DNA of 64,000 nt. Source: Wandonia haliotis (GTDB lineage: Bacteria > Bacteroidota > Bacteroidia > Flavobacteriales_D > Crocinitomicaceae). The notes beneath the pieces were generated by a model that made no database searches, was not told where the DNA came from, and was given only the letters and a program-made list of their open reading frames with translations. The position numbers were made by a program, and so were the translations under genes. Numbering within the stretch: the stretch's first letter is position 1; every line of letters starts with the position of its first letter. The stretch spans positions 620,001 to 684,000 of the forward strand of contig NZ_BAAAFH010000011.1 of assembly GCF_039523435.1 (NCBI RefSeq), written 5' to 3'. Positions 51,086 through 60,192 of the stretch are shown here, in pieces.

Positions 51086-51116
51086 TTGTAAGATTTGTTC
51101 CAATTCATTACTTTTG
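51086..51116 (+). promoter_or_regulatory. Promoter of a 36-codon gene (TTG-N20-TACTTTTG)
   Basis: TTG at 51086-51088, 20 bp spacer and exact TAnnTTTG at 51109-51116, 8 bp before an ATG. Confidence 0.6.
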
Positions 51117-51124
51117 TATCAGAA

Positions 51125-51235
51125 ATGAAGTTATTGAACAACATATTGCGTCTTCCGTTTTTCAGCACGTATTATTATCTGATAGTAGCTGCCCGAAGAG
51201 GATATGTTTATACTTCAGATACATCCCTATTGTAA
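51125..51235 (+). CDS. Small protein of 36 residues with own promoter and terminator
   Basis: The ATG at 51125 opens MKLLNNILRLPFFSTYYYLI, continued by VAARRGYVYTSDTSLL and TAA at 51233-51235. It is preceded by a near-perfect promoter (start expected about 51122, so nearly leaderless) and followed within 25 bp by a strong terminator. A short hydrophobic aromatic centre flanked by basic residues suggests a membrane-associated peptide. It could alternatively be an untranslated RNA or a leader for tyrS, but the terminator stands before tyrS. Too short for family assignment. Confidence 0.5.
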   Translation: MKLLNNILRLPFFSTYYYLIVAARRGYVYTSDTSLL

Positions 51236-51258
51236 AAAATCGTAATAAACATAATCAG

Positions 51259-51289
51259 GCCCGGGCGAGTAATCGTCCGGGCTTTTTTT
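51259..51289 (+). terminator. Terminator between the small gene and tyrS
   Basis: GCCCGGGCGA and TCGTCCGGGC (one mismatch) with a T7 run, 20 bp before the tyrS ATG. It could also act as an attenuator of tyrS. Confidence 0.85.
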
Positions 51290-51301
51290 ATTTTCACTAA
51301 A

Positions 51302-52507
51302 ATGGAACAGATAGACAAATTAAAAGAAAATGTAGCGATCATTCTCCCCGAAAACGGATTAGAAGAAAAGCTAAAACTGATAGCAAAAGAAAACAGGAAA
51401 CTGGTAATCAAGTTAGGTTTTGATCCCACTGCTCCTGATTTACATTTGGGACATGCTGTTGTTCTGAAGAAATTGAGACAGTTTCAGGAATCCGGTCATC
51501 AAATCGTTATACTGGTCGGTAGCTTTACAGCCCGTATTGGAGATCCCACCGGAAAGAACAAAAGCCGGAAACCGCTGAGTACAGGAGAAGTAAAAGAGAA
51601 TGCTCAAACCTATATCAATCAGCTTTCTAAGGTGATTGATATCCAGTCAACCCAAATTGTTTTTAACTCCGATTGGCTGGATAATTTATCTTCCTCTGAA
51701 ATGATTCAACTTCTCTCCCGGGTTACAGTAGCCCAACTCATGCATAGAAACGACTTTGCCAATCGGTTTTCAGAAAATATACCAATTGCCATGCACGAGC
51801 TGGTCTACCCAATTCTACAAGGATTTGACTCTGTGAAGATACGCTGCGATATTGAAATGGGAGGAACAGATCAACTTTTCAACTGTACAATGGGTAGGCA
51901 GTTACAGGAAAGCCACGAGATTCCTGCACAAACGGTCATGTGTATGCCTTTGTTAAGAGGTCTGGACGGAAAAGAAAAAATGAGTAAATCACTGAATAAC
52001 ACAGTAGGATTAACCGATTCCCCCAATATGATGTTTGGAAAAATCATGTCCATTCCGGATCATTTAATTCCTGAATTCCTGGAGTTAGTAACTGATTTTA
52101 CACAACACGAGAAGGAAGAAATAACAAAACAATTATCCGGTGGAGAAAATCCGATATTGCTAAAAAAGAAAATTGCCGGGAATTGTGTCAAACAGTACTA
52201 TTCTAGTGAAGCTGCAAAGGAAGCAGAGGAATTCTTCAGGAAACAATTTCAAAACAAAGATCCTGAAAATAGAAGCTATACCCCTGTCTCTATCCAGTCT
52301 CCGGAAAACAATACGGATACAATTTCTCTCATTTCCCTTGTAGCGCAGGTAATGCACGAATTAACGAAATCAGCTGTAAGAAGACTCATTGAAAATGGTG
52401 CTGTTACAGTAAATGGAGAAAAAATGACGGATTCCTACAAAGAAATACAAGTACTTCCGGGAACCAAAATTAAAATTGGAAAAAGGAACTTTTTCGAGTT
52501 AAAATAA
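51302..52507 (+). CDS. tyrS: Tyrosine--tRNA ligase
   Basis: 401 residues, class I synthetase. HLGH motif at residues 48-51 (DLHLGHAVVLKKL), KMSKS exactly at residues 226-230, and a C-terminal S4 RNA-binding domain (LTKSAVRRLIENGAVTVNGE). The ASVxxR tyrosine-specific region MGGTDQLFNCTMGRQL is present. Charges tRNA-Tyr. Upstream lies a small gene and its terminator; downstream a terminator at 52513. The tRNA-Tyr gene is not in the window. Confidence 0.96.
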   Translation: MEQIDKLKENVAIILPENGLEEKLKLIAKENRKLVIKLGFDPTAPDLHLGHAVVLKKLRQFQESGHQIVILVGSFTARIGDPTGKNKSRKPLSTGEVKENAQTYINQLSKVIDIQSTQIVFNSDWLDNLSSSEMIQLLSRVTVAQLMHRNDFANRFSENIPIAMHELVYPILQGFDSVKIRCDIEMGGTDQLFNCTMGRQLQESHEIPAQTVMCMPLLRGLDGKEKMSKSLNNTVGLTDSPNMMFGKIMSIPDHLIPEFLELVTDFTQHEKEEITKQLSGGENPILLKKKIAGNCVKQYYSSEAAKEAEEFFRKQFQNKDPENRSYTPVSIQSPENNTDTISLISLVAQVMHELTKSAVRRLIENGAVTVNGEKMTDSYKEIQVLPGTKIKIGKRNFFELK

Positions 52508-52512
52508 TGCAT

Positions 52513-52553
52513 GAGCAGGTTAATAAAAGCGTAATCTATTAACCTGCTCTTTT
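52513..52553 (+). terminator. Terminator after tyrS
   Basis: GAGCAGGTTAATA/TATTAACCTGCTC 12-13 bp stem followed by TTTTCTG. Confidence 0.85.
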
Positions 52554-52556
52554 CTG

Positions 52557-52564
52557 TATATTTG
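52557..52564 (+). promoter_or_regulatory. Promoter -7 element TATATTTG for the cytochrome b-like gene
   Basis: Exact TAnnTTTG 38 bp before the ATG at 52603, overlapping the tyrS terminator tail. Confidence 0.5.
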
Positions 52565-52602
52565 TCACCTAATACTTTTACATATTCGCAAAAAAGGCCA
52601 TC

Positions 52603-53220
52603 ATGACAATTAAGAGACTACACTATTTTTCAGGAATTGTTCTCTCTCTTTTTATAGGGCTTCACCTCTTCAATCACTTCTGGAGTATTTTTGGCTCCAA
52701 TAGTCACATTTCCCTAATGGAATCCCTGCGGGTAGTATATCGAAACCCGGTGATAGAAGGTGTATTACTTCTTGCCGTGATAATTCAGATTATTTCAGGA
52801 CTGTCATTATTCTTCAAAAAGAGAAAATCTCTAACCGGTTTTTATGATAAACTACAACTTTGGACCGGAATGTATATGGCATTTTTTCTTCTCATTCATG
52901 TCGGAGCAGTACTTACGGGAAGATTTATACTGAAACTGGATACTAACTTCTATTTTGGAGTAGCGGGACTAAATACTTTTCCTTTTAATCTGTTTTTCAT
53001 CCCTTACTACGGATTAGCTGTTCTTTCCTTCTTCGGCCATGTTGCTTCTATTCATTTTCAAAAAATGAAAAAAAATATTTTCGGACTATCTCCCCGAAAA
53101 CAAGCAGGAATTATTCTCTGGATCGGATGTATCTATCTGGTCATCACCTTTTATGGGTTAACAAATGGTTTTCAGGGCATCGAGATTCCTTCTGCCTATC
53201 ATGTGCTAATCGGAAAGTAA
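52603..53220 (+). CDS. Five-helix membrane protein resembling a cytochrome b / SdhC fold
   Basis: 205 residues with about five membrane helices. Conserved-looking His residues occur in HLFNHFWSIFG (helix 1) and LLIHVGAVLTGR (helix 3) and HVASIHFQ (helix 4), consistent with haem-binding b-type cytochromes of the SdhC/FrdC type, but no quinone-reductase partner gene is adjacent. I therefore leave it as a putative cytochrome b-like membrane protein. Convergent with the dioxygenase gene, with 5 bp between the stops. Confidence 0.7.
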   Translation: MTIKRLHYFSGIVLSLFIGLHLFNHFWSIFGSNSHISLMESLRVVYRNPVIEGVLLLAVIIQIISGLSLFFKKRKSLTGFYDKLQLWTGMYMAFFLLIHVGAVLTGRFILKLDTNFYFGVAGLNTFPFNLFFIPYYGLAVLSFFGHVASIHFQKMKKNIFGLSPRKQAGIILWIGCIYLVITFYGLTNGFQGIEIPSAYHVLIGK

Positions 53221-53225
53221 ACTTC

Positions 53226-54116
53226 TTAACCTATTCTTACCGAAGTCATCGTCAATGATCCTGCCATGGCTTTATCATTAAACAACGATACCTTCTCATC
53301 TTTTCTCTGCAAAGCGAGTGTATATAAAAGAGGTAGATAATGTTCAGGAGTCGGAACAGCCAACTCAAAGGGCCTTCCATTCGACCGGTAATTGATCAAC
53401 GAGGTATGATTACCATTCTGTATAAATTGTTTCATTTTATCACTCGCTTCCAAAGCCCAGTCATACCCATAATCATCCACATTCATCTTATCCCAGGCGA
53501 CCATTCGCAGGTTATGCACCATATTACCACTTCCGATAATCAGAATTCCTTTTGAACGTAAACGATCTAATTCGCGGGCAAGTTCATAGTGATAAGCCGG
53601 TGTTTGTTGATAATCCAAACTCATTTGCACAACCGGAATATCGGCATCCGGGTACATGTGCTTAATTACACTCCATGCGCCATGATCCAAGCCCCACTTG
53701 TCATCCAGAATTACCTCGGTCTTTGTAATGATTTTCTTTGTTGCCTCCGCCAGTTCAGGACTACCCGGAGCCGGATAATTCACCTCGTACAATGCCTTTG
53801 GAAACCCTCCGAAATCATGTATAGTCCGGGGATTAGGCATAGCTGTAACGCGTGTTCCTTTTGTTTCCCAATGTGCCGAAATACAGAGAATCGCCTTGGG
53901 TCTTGGAATCGTTCGCACAGACTCTCTGAATCCGCGAACAAACTCATTCTCTTCTATAGCATTCATAGGACTCCCATGTCCGAGAAATAATACCGGCATC
54001 TTCTCCGTATTCCCAAATCCCTCTGTTATTCTGCCAAACTCTTTTAAATTCATCGCTACTCCTGTTAATGGTACCACCGCCATCAGTTTGAGAAAATGTT
54101 TTCTTTTCATACTCAC
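53226..54116 (-). CDS. DODA-type extradiol ring-opening dioxygenase (YgiD/LigB family)
   Basis: 296 residues. A short twin-basic hydrophobic N-terminus (MSMKRKHFLKLMAVVPLTGV) could be an export signal, unusual for the family. The Fe/Zn ligands are in FLGHGSPMNA, CISAHWET and GLDHGAWSVI, plus a C-terminal His, as in YgiD (4,5-DOPA extradiol dioxygenase). It opens catechol rings; the in vivo substrate is unknown. Minus-strand single gene, 22 bp before the next in the same direction. Confidence 0.88.
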   Translation of the reverse strand: MSMKRKHFLKLMAVVPLTGVAMNLKEFGRITEGFGNTEKMPVLFLGHGSPMNAIEENEFVRGFRESVRTIPRPKAILCISAHWETKGTRVTAMPNPRTIHDFGGFPKALYEVNYPAPGSPELAEATKKIITKTEVILDDKWGLDHGAWSVIKHMYPDADIPVVQMSLDYQQTPAYHYELARELDRLRSKGILIIGSGNMVHNLRMVAWDKMNVDDYGYDWALEASDKMKQFIQNGNHTSLINYRSNGRPFELAVPTPEHYLPLLYTLALQRKDEKVSLFNDKAMAGSLTMTSVRIG

Positions 54117-54138
54117 GCTTAAAGATAACGAAATCTGT

Positions 54139-54534
54139 TTACGAAATCAACTGAGTCGTCACAGTGATTGTCCCTGTAAGTGTCTTGTGAATCGGACAGG
54201 CATTCGCTATATGAACTATTCGCTGTTGCTGTTTCTCGTCCAGCTCTCCCTCAACTCGAATCGTACGGATAAATTCAGAAGAATTATTCTTTGCATCACG
54301 TTGTATGTCTACATCTACTATAATGGAACGAACCGACCATCCCTTCCTGTCCAGATACATCCGCAATGTGATTGAAGTACATGTGGCCAATGATGCTGCC
54401 AATAACTCATCCGGAGAAACTCCTTCGTTCTTCCCTCCCAGCTCTTCAGGTTCATCAGCGATGATTGTATGCGTTCCCGCCTGAATCTCTGTACGATACT
54501 TATTCTCTTTGATTACAGCACTTACTTTTGCCAT
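54139..54534 (-). CDS. OsmC-family peroxiredoxin
   Basis: 131 residues. Two redox Cys of the family: one in LAASLATCTSITLRMYLDRKG and one in IANACPIHKTL. N-terminal EIQAGTHTIIADEPEELGGK fits. It reduces organic hydroperoxides in the cytosol. Located directly before (same strand as) the dioxygenase gene, so possibly one transcript. Confidence 0.9.
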   Translation of the reverse strand: MAKVSAVIKENKYRTEIQAGTHTIIADEPEELGGKNEGVSPDELLAASLATCTSITLRMYLDRKGWSVRSIIVDVDIQRDAKNNSSEFIRTIRVEGELDEKQQQRIVHIANACPIHKTLTGTITVTTQLIS

Positions 54535-54574
54535 TACATCCCGTTATTTATAGTAAAAATACGGTCAATTTTTA

Positions 54575-55543
54575 TTAGTCAAAAGCATTCAGAGCATTAT
54601 TTGACAACTGGATCATCTGCTCATACTCTTCAGGAGAAAGGTCTCCATGATAATATCCTACCGGATTTATTTTTTGTCCGTTGTGCTCTACTTCATAGTG
54701 TAAATGAGGACCTGTTGATTTCCCACTATTTCCTATAAGACCAATTAAATCTCCCCGCTTGACTTTATCACCCTTTTTTACTTTGAATGCACTAAGGTGG
54801 GCATAGCGCGTCTTGTATCCATACCCATGATCTATGACAATACTTTTCCCGTACCCCCAGCTTTTTATTTCCAGTTCTTCTACCACACCATCTCCTGTAG
54901 AATATACTTCTGTACCTACAGGTGCAGTAAAGTCCATTCCCCAGTGCATTCTCCGGGTTTTATAAACCGGATCTATACGCCACCCGTATCCTGAAGCTAC
55001 CCGGGTCATATCCTTATTCCGAACCGGTTGGATAGCCGGAATACTAGCCAGACGAGCTTCTTTATCCAGTGCTATCTCTGATAACTCTTGCAACGAAAGA
55101 CTTTGCGCATATAACCTCCGCTCTACTTCGTCAATCTTTTTATTCGTTGCGATCAGTAATTCTGAATATTTTTTACCTTCCAGTTCTTTGTATTTTTCCG
55201 AACCACCTACTCCCATACGGCGAAGTTCTTCAGGAAAAGCTTCTGCATTAAATGCAACACGGTAGATCGCACGATCCCGCTTCTCCATTTCATCAAGTGC
55301 CTTGGTAATCAATTCCAGATCCTGAGTCATCTTATCCAACTGCGCTTTGTAAAACTCATTTTCCTGTCTCAATCTCGTCTCGCGAGGTGAGTCAATCCGA
55401 CGGGCAATAAAAAAAGCAAGAATGATTCCCAGTGTAATGGTAGGAGCTATAAAAATCAGTCCTCTAAGAACTCGCTCTCCCCATGTTCGCCGAACACGTT
55501 CGTAAGAGAGTGTTTTTGGGTTATATACAAATTTCTTTTTCAC
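54575..55543 (-). CDS. M23-family (LytM) metallopeptidase, membrane anchored
   Basis: 322 residues. One membrane helix at about residues 27-48; a coiled-coil region follows (about 55-165, DKMTQDLELITKALDEMEKR). The C-terminal peptidase has the zinc motifs HWGMDFTAPVGTEVYSTGDG, RYAHLSAF, and GKSTGPHLHYEVEHNG, where HLHYE holds the catalytic His pair. It cleaves peptidoglycan cross-links in the periplasm and may act in cell division or elongation. Divergent from alaS. Confidence 0.92.
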   Translation of the reverse strand: MKKKFVYNPKTLSYERVRRTWGERVLRGLIFIAPTITLGIILAFFIARRIDSPRETRLRQENEFYKAQLDKMTQDLELITKALDEMEKRDRAIYRVAFNAEAFPEELRRMGVGGSEKYKELEGKKYSELLIATNKKIDEVERRLYAQSLSLQELSEIALDKEARLASIPAIQPVRNKDMTRVASGYGWRIDPVYKTRRMHWGMDFTAPVGTEVYSTGDGVVEELEIKSWGYGKSIVIDHGYGYKTRYAHLSAFKVKKGDKVKRGDLIGLIGNSGKSTGPHLHYEVEHNGQKINPVGYYHGDLSPEEYEQMIQLSNNALNAFD

Positions 55544-55633
55544 TATTCCGAAAATTTCAACGCTGTATTCACTTTTTTAGCGTTCCACACCGTCATTTTT
55601 TTCATTTAGCCTGACAAAATTAGGTAATATGGC

Positions 55634-55641
55634 TAAATTTG
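55634..55641 (+). promoter_or_regulatory. Promoter -7 element TAAATTTG for alaS
   Basis: Exact TAnnTTTG about 78 bp before the alaS ATG. Confidence 0.4.
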
Positions 55642-55719
55642 CACTTAACTTAACAATCATTAACAGGAATTTTAACACATTCCTGCTGATAATAAAGGGG
55701 ATAAAACAAACTTGAGAAG

Positions 55720-58335
55720 ATGAATTTAAACGAAATCCGCAAACAGTTTCTCGATTTTTTCGAGTCAAAAGGACATAAGATAGTGCCCTCTGCTCCAATG
55801 GTGGTAAAAAATGATCCGACGTTGATGTTTACGAACGCCGGGATGAATCAGTTCAAAGATTATTTTCTTGGACATGCGGAAGCCAAAGATAAAAGAGTGG
55901 CCGATACCCAAAAATGTTTGCGTGTTTCCGGAAAACATAATGATCTGGAAGAGGTCGGTGTAGATACCTACCATCATACCATGTTTGAAATGCTTGGTAA
56001 CTGGTCTTTTGGAGACTATTTTAAAGAAGAAGCCATTGCCTGGGCGTGGGAATTACTTACAGAGGTCTATAAAATAGACACATCACGTCTTTATGTCACC
56101 GTTTTTGAAGGGGATCAGGAAGATGGTGTTCCTATGGATACGGAGTCAATTGAAATATGGAAAAAATACATTGCGGAAGACAGGATCATTCTGGCCAACA
56201 AAAAGGACAATTTCTGGGAAATGGGAGATACCGGTCCATGCGGCCCGTGTACCGAAATTCATGTTGATGCAAGAACAGACGAAGAGCGTGCTAAATCAGA
56301 CGGAAAATCACTTGTCAACCAGGATCATCCTCAGGTAATTGAAATCTGGAACAACGTATTTATTCAGTATAACCGAATGGCCAGCGGAAAACTCGTTGAG
56401 CTTCCGGCAAAACACGTTGATACAGGAATGGGATTGGAAAGACTGGCTATGGTTCTTCAGGGAAAACAGTCAAATTATGATACGGATTTATTCCAAAATC
56501 TGATTAAACACCTCGAAAAAGTATCCGGCTTTACGTATGGAGTAAAAGAAGAAACTGATATCGCCCTGCGCGTTATTGCGGATCACGTACGTGCTATCGC
56601 TTTTTCTATCTCAGACGGACAGCTTCCTTCCAATACAGGAGCGGGATATGTGATCCGGAGAATTTTAAGAAGAGCCGTTCGTTATGGGTATTCCGTTTTA
56701 GACCTGAAAGAACCTTTTATCTGCGGTCTGGCAACCGTACTATCTAATGAAATGGGAGATGCTTTCCCTGAACTTCGTTCACAACTTTCAATACTAGAAA
56801 ATGTGATTCGAGAAGAAGAAAGTAGCTTTTTCAGAACACTTGAACAGGGAATTAAGCGTATTGATACGATCCTTGAAGAACTAACCTCCAAAAATGAAAA
56901 AATCATCTCAGGACATGCTGTATTTGAACTCTATGATACGTTTGGATTTCCGGTCGATCTTACTTCATTAATAGCAAGAGAAAACGGTTTCTCTATTGAT
57001 GAAATTGGATTCAATACCGAACTGGAAAAACAAAAATCACGATCAAGAGCTGCCACTTCTATTGCAACAGATGACTGGGTAGAATTGCGTGAAGATGATC
57101 GTTCTGAATTTGTTGGATACGATCATACCGAAACACACGTTTTTATCACCAAATACCGGAAAGTAACACAAAAAGGAAAAACTTTTTTCCAGGTTGTATT
57201 GAATATCACTCCCTTCTACGCTGAAGGAGGAGGTCAGGTAGGTGACAAAGGTGTTCTTGTTTCTGAAAGTGAAACGGTACGTATTTTTGATACGAAAAAA
57301 GAAAATAATCTTACCGTACATCTTACTGACAAGCTTCCTGAATTCCCATTGGAGAAATTCGAGGCAAAAGTAGATGTAAAACGCCGTGAGCTGGCGGCAT
57401 CCAATCACTCTGCAACCCACCTTCTTCATCATGCTCTGCGTGAAGTGCTGGGCACACATGTGGAACAAAAAGGTTCTCTTGTCAGCCCGGACTATCTCCG
57501 CTTTGACTTTTCCCACTTCTCAAAAGTGACGGAAGAAGAACTTTCACGAATTGAAGAACTTGTCTCAGAAGACATTCGCAAGAATATTTCACTGGAAGAG
57601 CATCGTGCCGTTCCTATGGACGACGCTGTTGAGATGGGAGCTATGGCTTTGTTTGGTGAAAAATACGGAGACCTTGTCCGCGTAATTCGCTTCGGAGATT
57701 CGGTGGAGCTGTGCGGTGGAACTCATGTTCCTGCAACAGGAAAAATCGGGCTGTTTAAAATCACTTCAGAATCGGCTGTAGCAGCTGGAGTAAGACGTAT
57801 TGAGGCCATTACAAACGATACTGCCATTGCATTTTATAAAGAAAAAGCGGCTCGCCTGGAAGCAATTCAGCGTTTACTGAAGAATCCTAAAGATCCTGAG
57901 AAAGCAATTGAAGATTTACTGACAAAAAATCAGTCCCTCAGTAAAACGATAGAACAGTTCGAAAAAGAAAAAGCAGGACAGTTTAAACAGGAACTGAAAA
58001 ACCAGTTTATCGAAAAAGAAGGTTTGCTATTTGCTGCTACAAAAGTAACTATGGGAACCGGAAGCATAAAAGATGTTTTATTTCAGTTAAAAGGAGAAAT
58101 GAATCAGCCTTTTGTTGCTGTAATTGGTGGAGAGGAAGACGGAAAAGCATCTCTTACCATTATGATTTCAGACGAACTGGTTAAAGAAAAAGAACTGCAT
58201 GCCGGTAATCTCGTCAGAGAATATGCTAAACTCATTCAGGGAGGAGGTGGCGGACAGCCATTCTTTGCTACCGCAGGAGGAAAAAATCCATCCGGGTTAG
58301 ACAAAGCATTGGAAGAAATTGCTAAATTGTTCTGA
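55720..58335 (+). CDS. alaS: Alanine--tRNA ligase
   Basis: 871 residues, class II synthetase. The N-terminal catalytic part shows MTFTNAGMNQFKDYFLG-like sequence with conserved DDLEEVGVDTYHHTMFEMLG in part, the GDTGPCGPCTEIH motif, and the tRNA-recognition region. The editing domain has NHSATHLLHHALREVLG (HxxxH) and LCGGTHVPATG. The C-terminal DHHA1 domain ends IQGGGGGQPFFATAGGKNPSG. All modules in order and full length. Charges tRNA-Ala and hydrolyses mischarged products. Confidence 0.97.
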   Translation: MNLNEIRKQFLDFFESKGHKIVPSAPMVVKNDPTLMFTNAGMNQFKDYFLGHAEAKDKRVADTQKCLRVSGKHNDLEEVGVDTYHHTMFEMLGNWSFGDYFKEEAIAWAWELLTEVYKIDTSRLYVTVFEGDQEDGVPMDTESIEIWKKYIAEDRIILANKKDNFWEMGDTGPCGPCTEIHVDARTDEERAKSDGKSLVNQDHPQVIEIWNNVFIQYNRMASGKLVELPAKHVDTGMGLERLAMVLQGKQSNYDTDLFQNLIKHLEKVSGFTYGVKEETDIALRVIADHVRAIAFSISDGQLPSNTGAGYVIRRILRRAVRYGYSVLDLKEPFICGLATVLSNEMGDAFPELRSQLSILENVIREEESSFFRTLEQGIKRIDTILEELTSKNEKIISGHAVFELYDTFGFPVDLTSLIARENGFSIDEIGFNTELEKQKSRSRAATSIATDDWVELREDDRSEFVGYDHTETHVFITKYRKVTQKGKTFFQVVLNITPFYAEGGGQVGDKGVLVSESETVRIFDTKKENNLTVHLTDKLPEFPLEKFEAKVDVKRRELAASNHSATHLLHHALREVLGTHVEQKGSLVSPDYLRFDFSHFSKVTEEELSRIEELVSEDIRKNISLEEHRAVPMDDAVEMGAMALFGEKYGDLVRVIRFGDSVELCGGTHVPATGKIGLFKITSESAVAAGVRRIEAITNDTAIAFYKEKAARLEAIQRLLKNPKDPEKAIEDLLTKNQSLSKTIEQFEKEKAGQFKQELKNQFIEKEGLLFAATKVTMGTGSIKDVLFQLKGEMNQPFVAVIGGEEDGKASLTIMISDELVKEKELHAGNLVREYAKLIQGGGGGQPFFATAGGKNPSGLDKALEEIAKLF

Positions 58336-58354
58336 TACAACAATATTCAATATG

Positions 58355-58416
58355 CAGGGCAATGGTGTCTGCCCCGAACCGTGGAGAAATGAATTCAAAG
58401 CTGATGGCGCCTACGA
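58355..58416 (+). ncRNA. Fluoride riboswitch (crcB motif)
   Basis: Leader of the CLC gene. It shows the diagnostic blocks of the fluoride riboswitch: GGGCAATGG-loop-TGCCC (P1/J region), CCGAACCG, and the strongly conserved GCTGATGGCGCCTAC ending at 58415. Total about 60 nt, ending about 30 bp before the ATG. It senses fluoride and permits expression of the exporter downstream. Confidence 0.88.
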
Positions 58417-58447
58417 ACGGATACAAAACGTATGGTAGAAATCGGCT

Positions 58448-59704
58448 ATGGAAAAAATGAAATTTAGTACGGCATATTTTGCTCCTTCCCAGTTATGGAA
58501 ATGGCTGTTATTATCTTTACTCATAGGAATTCCTGTAGGACTCGCTTCTGCAGGCTTTCTGACTGCACTTGACTGGGTAACACAAACACGGGAAGCAGCC
58601 ATCTGGTTAATTGCTTTTCTCCCTTTGGGAGGATTGCTCATAGGATTGCTTTATCATTACTACGGGCAGGATGTAGTAAAGGGAAATAATCAGCTACTCG
58701 AAGAATTTCATAGTCCAAAGCAAATTATCCCATTCAAAATGGCTCCTTTGGTGCTGATTGGAACCCTTTTGACTCATCTTTTCGGAGGTTCTGCGGGAAG
58801 GGAAGGTACAGCTGTACAAATGGGAGGAGCCATAGCAGACCAGTTCTCAAAAAAATTCGGAATCACCTCTTCGGAACGTCAAATGATCCTTATTGCCGGA
58901 ATCAGTGGCGGTTTTGCTTCTGTTTTTGGAACACCTCTCGCAGGGGCTGTTTTCGCCATTGAAGTACTTGCAAAAGGAACTAACCGTTACCGTGCTGTTC
59001 TCCCTTCGCTTTTCACTGCTGTAGTTGCAGACATGACTTGTCATTATGCAGGAGCTACCCACACCATATATACAATTCCTTTTGTTCCCGACATACAACC
59101 TACATTTCTTTTGTGGTCCGTGCTTGCCGGTATTCTTTTTGGTCTCGCAGCTTTCTCCTTTTCAAAAGTTGTGCATTTCTTCGGAAAGATGTTCTCTTCC
59201 GGTTTCTCCTACCCTCCACTCCGCCCCGTCATCGGAGGCATAATTATAGCTGTGGTAGTTTACCTCATGGGAACTACAAAATATATCGGTTTGGGTATCC
59301 CAACCATTGTCTCTGCATTTGAACAATCACTTCCCCCGTATGATTTTATGATTAAGCTGCTATTGACCACATTTACATTGGGAGCCGGTTTTAAAGGAGG
59401 TGAAGTAACTCCTTTGTTCTTTATTGGTGCCACATTGGGTAATGCACTTAGCTTTTTTATCCCTCTACCTATGGCATTACTCGCAGGAATGGGGTTTGTA
59501 GCCGTATTTTCCGGTGCAACAAATACACCTCTCGCCTGTACCATTATGGGACTGGAACTATTCGGAACCGAAGCAGGTATATTTATTGCAATAGCTTGTT
59601 TTGTTGCTTTTTTCGCTTCTGGAAAAACAGGTATTTACAGCTCTCAGGAAGTTCATCGCTTCAAATCAAAATGGTTCAAAATATTTGATCGAGCTACAAA
59701 ATAG
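58448..59704 (+). CDS. CLC-F type fluoride/proton antiporter
   Basis: 418 residues with about 10-11 membrane helices and the CLC channel/transporter fold. The selectivity motif is GGSAGREGTAVQMGG, with GREGT in place of the GREGP of chloride transporters, the CLC-F form. GFKGGEVTPLFFIGATLGNA is the second conserved block. The glutamate in GREG is the gating/proton Glu. It expels fluoride in exchange for protons. The upstream fluoride riboswitch makes this assignment firm. Start at the ATG 32 bp after the riboswitch. Confidence 0.93.
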   Translation: MEKMKFSTAYFAPSQLWKWLLLSLLIGIPVGLASAGFLTALDWVTQTREAAIWLIAFLPLGGLLIGLLYHYYGQDVVKGNNQLLEEFHSPKQIIPFKMAPLVLIGTLLTHLFGGSAGREGTAVQMGGAIADQFSKKFGITSSERQMILIAGISGGFASVFGTPLAGAVFAIEVLAKGTNRYRAVLPSLFTAVVADMTCHYAGATHTIYTIPFVPDIQPTFLLWSVLAGILFGLAAFSFSKVVHFFGKMFSSGFSYPPLRPVIGGIIIAVVVYLMGTTKYIGLGIPTIVSAFEQSLPPYDFMIKLLLTTFTLGAGFKGGEVTPLFFIGATLGNALSFFIPLPMALLAGMGFVAVFSGATNTPLACTIMGLELFGTEAGIFIAIACFVAFFASGKTGIYSSQEVHRFKSKWFKIFDRATK

Positions 59705-59718
59705 AGTTTATAAAATTA

Positions 59719-60192
59719 TCAAGGTTGTTCCTTCTCAATTTGTTTATGATACGGCAAGTACATCGGTAAAGCTGCTGATCCATACCAATCAAGAATTTCC
59801 ACATCGAATATTCCTGCTTCAATTGCAGGATCAGTTTTCAGCAGTTCCTGAATTTCTTCCTTGTTATCCAGTTTAAAGATGAAAATACCCCTGTACTCCA
59901 ATTCATTCTTCCCCAATGGTCCTGCAACTACCAACTTACCTTCTTCTGCTAACCGTCCGATATTGTCTAAATGCCCACGAAATAATTTCTGTACGAGCTC
60001 TTTATCCTCAATCACTTCGGTACCTGTTTTAAGAATCACTAATTGATACATTCGCATTCCATACGCATCAGCTCCCAATGAGTCCGCCAATTCGCTGTCA
60101 TATGATTGTTGTCCGAAAGCAGACCAAATGCTTCCGAGTACTACCAATAAAAACAGAATCCCTTTTTTTAATGAAGTTGTAGCCATTCTCAT
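59719..60192 (-). CDS. YciI-family protein with predicted signal peptide
   Basis: 157 residues. Residues about 9-27 are hydrophobic and end in AFGQQS, a signal peptide, which is unusual since YciI proteins are usually small cytosolic ones. The mature domain holds the YCII pattern: YQLVILKTGTEV, RGHLDNIGRLAEEGKLVVAG, and ..IFDVEILDWYG, with a Asp/His pair suggested for catalysis. Start ATG overlaps the TfoX stop by 4 bp (ATGA), so translation is coupled. Confidence 0.8.
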   Translation of the reverse strand: MRMATTSLKKGILFLLVVLGSIWSAFGQQSYDSELADSLGADAYGMRMYQLVILKTGTEVIEDKELVQKLFRGHLDNIGRLAEEGKLVVAGPLGKNELEYRGIFIFKLDNKEEIQELLKTDPAIEAGIFDVEILDWYGSAALPMYLPYHKQIEKEQP

